From Burkholderiales bacterium (GTDB taxonomy: Bacteria > Pseudomonadota > Gammaproteobacteria > Burkholderiales > JABEVD01): 46,929 bases of DNA. Of this stretch, positions 38,195-44,822 are shown piece after piece. Under the pieces are notes generated by a model. That model did no database searches and had not been told where the DNA came from. It saw only the letters and a list, made by a program, of their open reading frames with translations. The DNA lies in assembly GCA_019753155.1 (NCBI GenBank), contig JAIELG010000012.1:1-46929 (forward strand), read 5' to 3'. Both the position numbers and the translations under genes were made by a program. Position 1 is the first letter of the stretch. Each line of letters opens with the position of its first letter.

Positions 38195-39346
38195 ATGCAA
38201 GCTACACAAGCCGTCAAGAATACGCCCAAGGATATTCTTTCTCATGCAACCGCCCAGATTTCGGGCGACGGGGTGAATTTCAAGGCGCTCCTCGCCTCGG
38301 AAATCGCCGGCGCCCCGAGCGATGCAGCTCCGGCCGATCCGAAAGCCGTTAAAATCAGCAAGGATTCAGACCCCGTCAAGGCATTGAAAGCCGCCGACAA
38401 TGGCGCTGCGCCCCAGATCATCGCCATGCCGATACTGCCGCCGGTAAAGGCGGATGTCACGGTCCAGGTAAAAAATGGCGATTCGCCCCTGAATGTTCAG
38501 CCTGCGATCCCGAAAAACCCGGCGATATCGATTCCGCTGCAGGCTGACCCTTCCATCCCCGACAACGCCCCACCTTCGAAAATTCACGCTGACGCCACCC
38601 CGCCTTCGAAAATTCGAGCTGACGCTACCTTGCCTTCGAAAATTCACGCTGACGCCACCTTGCCTTCGAAGACGCTGCCGGATAGCGCATTACCCACGGC
38701 TGCAGCCTCTGCACCCGGGGCGCTGCCGGCAGTTTCCGTGACGGCGGGAACAGTCAAACCGGCAGATATTGCCCTGACCGGCAATATTTTGCCGCACAGC
38801 GCCGTCAAGGAAGCATCGATCATGGTGGAAAAACCCGTGCTGCCGGAAACCCATAAAATCTCGGAAAACCAGATTACCCAGGTCGTATTGCCGCAGGCGA
38901 ATACCGCCCATCAGCCTGCCCCTGCCAAACTGACTGTCGATGCGCCGGTTGCAAGTCCTTCCTGGGGAACCGAAGTCGGGCAGAAAATCGCCTGGATGTC
39001 GGCATCCGACCAGCATGTCGCTGAATTGCACCTGAATCCCCCGAATCTAGGCCCGATGGAAGTCAAGCTGACCGTCCACAACGATCAGGCCACGATACAG
39101 TTCGTTTCGAATCATCATGAAGTTCGCGCGGCGCTGGAATCCGCATTGCCGAGGCTGAGGGAAATGATGATGGACAACGGCATCACGCTGGGCAATGCTT
39201 CCGTGGGCTCAGGCGCGTTCCAGCAATCCGCCTTCAGCCAGCAGGAGCATCCGCGGCAGCAATACACGGGTGGGTCATTGCAACAATCGGCAAGCCCTGC
39301 GCTCAGGATCAGTAGGCTGATCGGCAAGGTGGATACTTTTGCCTGA
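38195..39346 (+). CDS. fliK: FliK, hook-length control protein
   Basis: A 383-residue exported ruler that measures the hook and switches the export gate. The conserved C-terminal domain (about 245-330) has SDQHVAELHLNPPNLGPMEV, KLTVHNDQATIQFVSNHHEV and RAALESALPRLREMM. The region in between is Pro/Ala-rich, as in other rulers, and includes a tandem 10-residue repeat (residues 127-156). AAGGA precedes the ATG. It is the canonical fliK, after fliJ; a second FliK-like gene lies at 26499. Confidence 0.94.
   Translation: MQATQAVKNTPKDILSHATAQISGDGVNFKALLASEIAGAPSDAAPADPKAVKISKDSDPVKALKAADNGAAPQIIAMPILPPVKADVTVQVKNGDSPLNVQPAIPKNPAISIPLQADPSIPDNAPPSKIHADATPPSKIRADATLPSKIHADATLPSKTLPDSALPTAAASAPGALPAVSVTAGTVKPADIALTGNILPHSAVKEASIMVEKPVLPETHKISENQITQVVLPQANTAHQPAPAKLTVDAPVASPSWGTEVGQKIAWMSASDQHVAELHLNPPNLGPMEVKLTVHNDQATIQFVSNHHEVRAALESALPRLREMMMDNGITLGNASVGSGAFQQSAFSQQEHPRQQYTGGSLQQSASPALRISRLIGKVDTFA
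38573..38671 (+). repeat. Tandem 30-base repeat in fliK
   Basis: Three full 30-base units begin at 38573, 38603 and 38633, each opening CCTTCGAAAATTC and encoding PSKI(H/R)ADAT(P/L). A decayed fourth unit begins at 38663 (CCTTCGAAG). Units differ by a few bases. They are in frame, so a change in copy number would alter the FliK ruler by 10 residues per unit. Confidence 0.88.
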
Positions 39347-39373
39347 AATCCGAGGCCAAAACTCGCCCCGCTA

Positions 39374-39401
39374 TTGATGAATGGCGACAGAGTGCTATGA
39401 T
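39374..39401 (+). promoter_or_regulatory. Candidate sigma70 promoter of the fliL operon
   Basis: TTGATG (39374-39379) and TATGAT (39396-39401) are 16 bases apart, and TGC before TATGAT forms an extended -10. The start site would be near 39408, giving a leader of about 36 bases. A sigma28-like GTCGATAA overlaps (39403-39410), but it has no TAAA box at the right distance. Confidence 0.5.
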
Positions 39402-39409
39402 AGTCGATA

Positions 39410-39424
39410 ATTGAATCATTCAAT
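39410..39424. promoter_or_regulatory. 15-base palindrome at the fliL start site
   Basis: ATTGAAT, a central C, then ATTCAAT form a perfect palindrome at or just after the predicted transcription start. It could be a repressor operator or a small 5' hairpin. The fliL ATG is 20 bases further on. Confidence 0.4.
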
Positions 39425-39443
39425 CTATAACTCAGGGTAAGGT

Positions 39444-39944
39444 ATGGCAAAGGATACTGAAAAAGCGCCGGAAGGGGCGGAGTCCCCGAAAAAGGGAAGC
39501 AAGCTCATGCTGATCGTTCTGGCATTGCTGGTTCTGCTTCTGCTCGGCGGCGGCGGATTCGCATACTGGTTCATCATGATACACGGCAAGGAGAACCCTG
39601 CGGCGAAGGCGGAAGTCAAGGCGGAGCCTGAAGCCGCGCCCTTTTATACCGTGCTCGATCCGTTCACGGCCAACCTCAAGGATCCCGGGGTGGCGCTGCA
39701 AACCGACATCACTCTCAAGGTGCCCGACGAGAAAGTCGATGCGGACATCAAGCTGCGCATGCCTGAGATCCGCGCCCAGATCCTGCTGTTGCTCTCGAAC
39801 CAGCAGTCTGCGGATTTGATGACTACGGCAGGGAAGGATAAGCTCGGCGGTCAGATCGCCCTCGCCGTGAATAAAATCCTGGGCGCGAAACAGCCCAAGG
39901 AAGGGGTCAGCCGGGTGTTGTTCACTTCCTTCATCATACAATGA
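39444..39944 (+). CDS. fliL: FliL, stator-associated membrane protein
   Basis: A 166-residue single-pass protein. A charged N-terminus precedes one membrane helix (about residues 22-45, LMLIVLALLVLLLLGGGGFA). The periplasmic domain has FYTVLDPFTANLKD, the conserved mid-part RMPEIRAQILLLLSNQQSAD, and a C-terminal SRVLFTSFIIQ. FliL rings surround the stator and stabilise it. It heads the fliLMNOPQR block; fliM begins four bases after its stop. Confidence 0.95.
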   Translation: MAKDTEKAPEGAESPKKGSKLMLIVLALLVLLLLGGGGFAYWFIMIHGKENPAAKAEVKAEPEAAPFYTVLDPFTANLKDPGVALQTDITLKVPDEKVDADIKLRMPEIRAQILLLLSNQQSADLMTTAGKDKLGGQIALAVNKILGAKQPKEGVSRVLFTSFIIQ

Positions 39945-39948
39945 CGCC

Positions 39949-40947
39949 ATGAGCCAGGACTTCCTGTCACAGGACGAAGTCGATGCCCTGCTCAAAGGGG
40001 TAACGGGGGAAGTTGACGAGAATCCCGAAAGCGACGCGGACAACGCCGGAGTCAGAACCTACAACATAGCGACTCAGGAGCGCATCGTCCGTGGGCGCAT
40101 GCCTACCCTCGAACTCATCAACGAGCGGTTCGCACGGCTCTTCAGGATAGGGCTGTTCAATTTCCTGAGGCGCAGCGCCGAAATATCGGTCGGCCCGGTC
40201 CGCGTCGTGAAATACAGCGAATTCATCAGGAACATGCCGGTTCCGACCAATCTGAACCTGATCAAGGTCAATCCGTTGCGCGGCACGTCCCTGTTCGTTT
40301 TCGACCCCAACCTGGTTTTCCTCGTCGTCGACAATCTTTTCGGTGGGGATGGGCGGTTCCATACGCGCGTCGAGGGCAGGGACTTTACGCCGACCGAACA
40401 GAGGATCATCCAGCGCCTGCTGGAAGTCGCATTTTCAGAATACGAAAAATCCTGGTCCCCCATATTCAAGATCCATCTCGAATACCTGCGCGCGGAAATG
40501 AACACGCAATTCGCCAATATCGCGACGCCGAACGAGGTGGTCGTCGCGACCACTTTCACCATCGACCTTGGGAACAACAGCGGGGAATTCCATATCTGCA
40601 TGCCGTATTCGATGATCGAACCGATCAGGGATTCGCTCGCCTCCAGCATGCAAGGCGACCAGATGGAAGCCGATACCCGCTGGGTGAAGCTGCTTTCGAG
40701 AGAAATCCAGCAGGCCGAAGTGGAACTTGTCGCGAACCTGAGCGAAGTGCCGGTCACGCTGGGGCAGATCCTCAACATGAAAAAGGGCGACATCATCTCG
40801 CTGGATATCCCCGAAGCCATCATCGCGCAAATCGATGGCGTGCCTATCATGGAATGCAAATACGGGGTGCTGAACGGTCAATACGCCCTCAAGATCAGCA
40901 AGATACTGGGCAATTCCGAAAGCGATGCGGGAGGAAAACATGGCTGA
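39949..40947 (+). CDS. fliM: FliM, motor switch protein
   Basis: A 332-residue C-ring protein. The N-terminal CheY-P-binding segment LSQDEVDALLKGV is intact, so chemotactic switching is expected although no che genes lie here. The middle domain has TLELINERFARLFRIGLFNF and VVDNLFGGDGRF, with the GGxGR motif that meets FliG. The C-terminal SpoA-like domain ends with GVLNGQYALKISKIL. It overlaps fliN by eight bases. Confidence 0.97.
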   Translation: MSQDFLSQDEVDALLKGVTGEVDENPESDADNAGVRTYNIATQERIVRGRMPTLELINERFARLFRIGLFNFLRRSAEISVGPVRVVKYSEFIRNMPVPTNLNLIKVNPLRGTSLFVFDPNLVFLVVDNLFGGDGRFHTRVEGRDFTPTEQRIIQRLLEVAFSEYEKSWSPIFKIHLEYLRAEMNTQFANIATPNEVVVATTFTIDLGNNSGEFHICMPYSMIEPIRDSLASSMQGDQMEADTRWVKLLSREIQQAEVELVANLSEVPVTLGQILNMKKGDIISLDIPEAIIAQIDGVPIMECKYGVLNGQYALKISKILGNSESDAGGKHG

Positions 40948-41356
40948 AGAACCCTCCGACGACTGGGCAGCCGCGATGGCCGAACAGCAGGCCGAAACGC
41001 CTGCCGCGGACGACTGGGGCGCCGCCATGGCCGAGCAGCAGGCCACCCCGGCTTCTTTCGAGAAACTCACGAGTTCCGGGGCGGGTACGCTTGCAAACGA
41101 CCTGGACATGATCCTCGACATACCGGTCCAGTTGACGGTGCAGCTCGGACGCACCAAGATCGCCATCAGGAGCCTGTTGCAGCTTGCCCAGGGCTCGGTG
41201 GTCGAACTCGACGGACTTGCGGGCGAGCCGATGGACGTGCTCGTCAACGGCTGCCTCATCGCGCAGGGGGAAGTCGTCGTCGTCAACGAGAAATTCGGAA
41301 TCCGCCTGACCGACATCATCACGCCATCCGAGCGCCTGAAAAAACTGAACAGATAA
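40940..41356 (+). CDS. fliN: FliN, motor switch protein
   Basis: A 138-residue protein with a C-terminal SpoA domain: LDMILDIPVQLTVQLGRTKI, LLQLAQGSVVELDGLAGEPM and VVVNEKFGIRLTDII. The N-terminal tail contains an exact-looking internal duplication, DDWxAAMAEQQA twice (about residues 6-17 and 24-35). The ATG at 40940, with GAGGA in front, is preferred over an earlier ATG at 40925 inside fliM. The tail may bind FliH. Its TAA overlaps the fliO ATG by one base. Confidence 0.95.
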   Translation: MAEEPSDDWAAAMAEQQAETPAADDWGAAMAEQQATPASFEKLTSSGAGTLANDLDMILDIPVQLTVQLGRTKIAIRSLLQLAQGSVVELDGLAGEPMDVLVNGCLIAQGEVVVVNEKFGIRLTDIITPSERLKKLNR

Positions 41357-41760
41357 TGAAATACGGATTTGCGCTTGCCGCTGTTCCATTTCCGGTCTTC
41401 GCTGCGCAGGCGGCGCCCATACAGCCGGTTTCCGGGATGCTGCAGATGTTCCTCGGTCTCGTTCTCGTCCTTGCCATGCTGATCGCGGCTGCCTGGCTGG
41501 TAAAGCGTTTTTCCGTTCAGAGCAAAATTCCAGGCGGGGCGATCAGGGTCATCGCGGGCGCAGCGGTAGGGCAAAGAGAGCGCGTCGTGCTCATCGAAGT
41601 CGGCGAAACCTGGCTGCTCGTCGGCGTCGCGCCCGGCCATGTCAGCGCGCTGCATACCATGCGGAAAGTCGAGATTGCAACGGACGAGTCCCCTCAGCAG
41701 GAAAAGGGATTCCCGTCCTGGCTCAGGCAGGTCATGGAAAAACGCAATGTTCGGTCTTAG
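41356..41760 (+). CDS. fliO: FliO, export gate assembly protein
   Basis: A 134-residue protein with a signal-like N-terminus ([16 protein letters not shown]) and one membrane helix near 28-49 ([20 protein letters not shown]). The cytoplasmic part has [20 protein letters not shown], the FliO consensus. FliO helps FliP assemble into the gate. It overlaps fliP by 14 bases. Confidence 0.92.
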   Translation: MKYGFALAAVPFPVFAAQAAPIQPVSGMLQMFLGLVLVLAMLIAAAWLVKRFSVQSKIPGGAIRVIAGAAVGQRERVVLIEVGETWLLVGVAPGHVSALHTMRKVEIATDESPQQEKGFPSWLRQVMEKRNVRS

Positions 41761-42487
41761 GGTTGCGTTTCTTTTCGTGATTGCCGCGACCCCGGCCTGG
41801 GCGCAGGGCATCGACCTGCCGATGCTGACCACCACCCCTTCCCCGGGAGGCGGGCAAACCTATACGCTGAGCATCCAGACCCTCCTGATGCTCACTGCGC
41901 TTTCCTTCCTGCCCGCACTCCTGCTCATGATGACCGGGTTCACCCGGATCATCATCGTTCTGGGCCTCCTGCGTCAGGCTCTTGGCACGCAGGCCTCCCC
42001 CCCTAACCAGGTTCTGGTCGGCCTTGCGCTTTTTCTGACCTTTTTCGTCATGGCGCCCGTTTTCGACAAAATCTATGTCGACGCCTACCAGCCTCTTTCC
42101 GAAAACAAGATCAACTTCACCCAGGCCATCGAGAAAGCGTCGACCCCGCTCAAGGCCTTCATGCTGAAACAAACCCGCGAATCCGATCTTGCGCTCTTCG
42201 TGCGCATATCCCACAGCCCGCAGCTCCAGGGGCCGGAGGAAGTGCCGATGCGGATATTGATTCCGTCCTATGTCACGAGCGAACTCAAGACCGCATTCCA
42301 GATCGGCTTCGTCATTTTCATTCCTTTCCTCATCATAGAAATCGTCGTGGCCAGCGTGCTCATGTCGATGGGGATGATGATGGTTTCACCTTCGGTGATT
42401 TCGCTGCCATTCAAGCTCATGCTGTTCGTCCTCGCCGACGGCTGGTCCCTGCTGGTCGGCTCCCTGGTTCAGAGCTTCTCCCCATGA
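41747..42487 (+). CDS. fliP: FliP, export gate protein
   Basis: A 246-residue membrane protein with a cleavable signal peptide ([15 protein letters not shown]) and four further membrane helices. Diagnostic parts are [40 protein letters not shown], the long periplasmic loop, [20 protein letters not shown] and [15 protein letters not shown] chose the ATG at 41747 inside the end of fliO, because the longer open frame to 41639 lacks the signal peptide at its start. FliP, FliQ and FliR form the helical export gate. Confidence 0.96.
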   Translation: MFGLRVAFLFVIAATPAWAQGIDLPMLTTTPSPGGGQTYTLSIQTLLMLTALSFLPALLLMMTGFTRIIIVLGLLRQALGTQASPPNQVLVGLALFLTFFVMAPVFDKIYVDAYQPLSENKINFTQAIEKASTPLKAFMLKQTRESDLALFVRISHSPQLQGPEEVPMRILIPSYVTSELKTAFQIGFVIFIPFLIIEIVVASVLMSMGMMMVSPSVISLPFKLMLFVLADGWSLLVGSLVQSFSP

Positions 42488-42753
42488 CCCCCGAAAGCGT
42501 GATGACGCTTGCACAGCAGGCCATTGAAGTCACTATCCTGGTATCCGCGCCGCTACTCCTTGCAGCGCTCATCGTGGGCCTTCTGGTCAGCATCTTCCAG
42601 GCAGCGACCCAGATCAACGAAATGACGCTTTCCTTCATCCCCAAACTCCTGGTGCTGTTCCTCGTGCTGATACTGGCCGGCCCCTGGATGCTGAACCTGA
42701 TCCTGAACTACATGACGGGACTTTTTTCCAACATTCCAGCGTTGATCGGATGA
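42484..42753 (+). CDS. fliQ: FliQ, export gate protein
   Basis: An 89-residue protein with two membrane helices, the standard FliQ size. Typical text is [40 protein letters not shown] and [20 protein letters not shown]. It overlaps fliP and fliR by ATGA junctions. Confidence 0.97.
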   Translation: MTPESVMTLAQQAIEVTILVSAPLLLAALIVGLLVSIFQAATQINEMTLSFIPKLLVLFLVLILAGPWMLNLILNYMTGLFSNIPALIG

Positions 42754-43538
42754 TCAGTTTCACGCAGGCCCAGATAAATGAATGGCTGACCGCCTTCATC
42801 TGGCCGCTCGTGCGCATTCTCACCCTGGTTGCCACAGCGCCGGTACTGGGAAACACCATCGTGCCGGTGCGCGTCAAAATCGGACTTGCCGTCGGCATCA
42901 CGCTGCTCGTCTCTCCCGTGCTCGGCCCCATGCCTCAAATCGAGCCCGGCTCCATCCCGGGACTCTTCATCATCGCGCAGCAAATCGCGATCGGCGCGGC
43001 AATGGGTCTTGCGATGCAGATCGTTTTCGTCGCAGTGGAGATGGCGGGCGACATCACGGGACTGCAGATGGGACTGGGGTTCGCCACGTTCTACGATCCC
43101 AACAGCGGCGGCAGCACTGCGGTCATCGCCCAATACATGAATCTCGTCGCAACCCTGGTGTTTCTTGCCGTAAACGGCCACCTCCTGATGATCTCGACGC
43201 TCGTCGACAGCTTTTCCGCCTTCCCCATAGGTGGGCAACCCATGCATGCCGCCGGTTGGCTCACGCCCGTCTACTGGGGGGAGAGGATTTTCTTTGCAGG
43301 GCTGCTCCTGTCCCTGCCCATGCTGGGCGCATTGCTCATCACGAACATGGCCCTCGGAATATTGACCCGCGCCGCCCCCCAGCTCAATATTTTCGCCGTG
43401 GGCTTTCCGATCACGCTGACCGTTGGAATGGGCGTTCTGGCGCTATCCCTGCCCTATTTCATTCCCGTGCTGGACCATCTGATGCGGGACGGATTCGAGA
43501 TCATGCTGAAAATTGCGAAGCTTTTGGGGAACCCCTGA
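42750..43538 (+). CDS. fliR: FliR, export gate protein
   Basis: A 262-residue protein with about six membrane helices. Recognisable parts are FIWPLVRILTLVATAPVLGN, VRVKIGLAVGITLLVSPVLG, IGAAMGLAMQIVFVAVEMAG and APQLNIFAVGFPITLTVGMG. It completes the export gate with FliP and FliQ. It is the last gene of the plus-strand flagellar block, and flhB does not follow. The 51-base gap to the convergent flgL holds a GATG/CATC mini-hairpin with TTTTT, too weak to call a terminator. Confidence 0.96.
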   Translation: MISFTQAQINEWLTAFIWPLVRILTLVATAPVLGNTIVPVRVKIGLAVGITLLVSPVLGPMPQIEPGSIPGLFIIAQQIAIGAAMGLAMQIVFVAVEMAGDITGLQMGLGFATFYDPNSGGSTAVIAQYMNLVATLVFLAVNGHLLMISTLVDSFSAFPIGGQPMHAAGWLTPVYWGERIFFAGLLLSLPMLGALLITNMALGILTRAAPQLNIFAVGFPITLTVGMGVLALSLPYFIPVLDHLMRDGFEIMLKIAKLLGNP

Positions 43539-43589
43539 ACAATTCGCAGGGGATGCCGGCACAGTCATCGTTTTTATCTGGAATCGGAA

Positions 43590-44813
43590 TCAGGGCATGT
43601 AAGTGAACAGGGAGAGATTACTCGTCTGCACGAACGATTTCTGCGCCGCCTGGAGGGCAACGGTCGCCTGATTCAGTTGCGATATCGCCTGGGTATAATC
43701 CACATCCTGGAGCTGGGACAGCGTGGACTTGTATTGAAGTCCGAGATTGCCGCTCGTCGACTTGGCTGTAGTCACCTCGTTGATTCTCGCGCCATTGGCT
43801 GCCCTGATGGTCAATATATTGTTCAAATCGTTGGAGAGATTCTGGCTTGCCGTATTCAGGCTGTTGGTGAGCGCAGCATTGCCGGCAGTGTTGTTAATGG
43901 GCGTCTGAAGCGCCGTGATCAGATTGTTGATGGTGGTGAACACGCTTTCGTTCGCGCTCGGCTTGACCGTAAAGGCATCCCCGTTCGCCGGAATCCCGTT
44001 GATTGTGACGCTTGCGCCTGAAGTGCCCAGCGAGATCGCGCTCCCGCTCGTATAAGGCTGAGCCGACAGCACTGTGGTATTGGTCGAGTTGTCGATGACA
44101 TTGTAGGTGCTCGCGCTGCCTGAGACCGAAAACTGGATGGTGAAATTCTTGCTGCTTGCACTCCAGTTTGCCTGATTCGTGACCACGCCCGCATTGATCA
44201 TCGCGCTCCCGCCATTCGAGATCGCCGCCTGGGTGACGAATGAACCGTTCCCGGTCTTGATGTTCTGAAACACATCAGCGCCGGAAAGCGAAACCTGTAT
44301 CTGCCGCGAAGTGCCGATCTGGACCGTCTGGCTGCCCTGATCGCCGTTGTACTGCACGCCTGAGACCGTATTCTGAAAGGGCTGAGTGGTTCCCATGGCG
44401 CCCGAGAAAAGATAGACTCCGTTGCCATCCGTGCTGTTTGCAAGGCCCAGCAACTGCTGGTAAACGCCGCTTACCTGGGCGGCAAGGGTGGCCCTGTCGG
44501 AATTGGAAAGCGTGGCGTTTCCCGAGTTGACGGCCTGCGACTGGACGTTCTGGATCAGGGTCGTCACGCTCCCCAGTATGGATTCGTTGAGGGAGAGCCT
44601 GCTGGTAGCGGAATTCTGATTCACGCCATACTGGGTATTGATCGAGTCGGCCTGCCCCACTTCCAGCGCGCGCGCTGCGGCAATAGGGTCGTCCGCAGGC
44701 GTCAGTATTCTGCTTCCGGAAGAGAGCTGCTGCTGCGTATGGTTGATGGTCGTCGTCTGCTGCTGCATGCCGTAAACGCCCGTATCGAAAATGGTGCTTG
44801 TGCTGATGCGCAT
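43590..44813 (-). CDS. flgL: FlgL, hook-filament junction protein
   Basis: A 407-residue HAP3 protein. The N-terminal flagellin-like helices (RISTSTIFDTGVYGMQQQTT, QQQLSSGSRILTPADDPIAA, VGQADSINTQYGVNQNSATS) and the C-terminal KSTLSQLQDVDYTQAISQLN and LQAAQKSFVQTSNLSLFTYM are diagnostic. A Ser/Thr/Asn-rich central domain (about 140-330) makes it longer than enteric FlgL (about 317). The ribosome site TAGGAGGA contains the TAG stop of flgK, so the two genes are tightly coupled. Confidence 0.96.
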   Translation of the reverse strand: MRISTSTIFDTGVYGMQQQTTTINHTQQQLSSGSRILTPADDPIAAARALEVGQADSINTQYGVNQNSATSRLSLNESILGSVTTLIQNVQSQAVNSGNATLSNSDRATLAAQVSGVYQQLLGLANSTDGNGVYLFSGAMGTTQPFQNTVSGVQYNGDQGSQTVQIGTSRQIQVSLSGADVFQNIKTGNGSFVTQAAISNGGSAMINAGVVTNQANWSASSKNFTIQFSVSGSASTYNVIDNSTNTTVLSAQPYTSGSAISLGTSGASVTINGIPANGDAFTVKPSANESVFTTINNLITALQTPINNTAGNAALTNSLNTASQNLSNDLNNILTIRAANGARINEVTTAKSTSGNLGLQYKSTLSQLQDVDYTQAISQLNQATVALQAAQKSFVQTSNLSLFTYMP

Positions 44814-44822
44814 TTATTCCTC

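Noticed and set aside
38573-38671. Possible CRISPR array
   Set aside because: The repeats are adjacent with no unique spacers, are in frame inside fliK, and encode a Pro/Ala-rich ruler segment.
39382-39396. Sigma54-like TGGCGACAGAGTGCT before fliL
   Set aside because: GG and GC are nine bases apart, not ten, and the sigma54 spacing is strict.
39403-39410. Sigma28-like GTCGATAA before fliL
   Set aside because: No TAAA box lies 15 bases upstream (GCGA is there), so it is probably chance overlap with the sigma70 promoter.
43539-43589. Bidirectional terminator between fliR and flgL
   Set aside because: Only a 4-base GATG/CATC stem precedes TTTTT, too weak to call.
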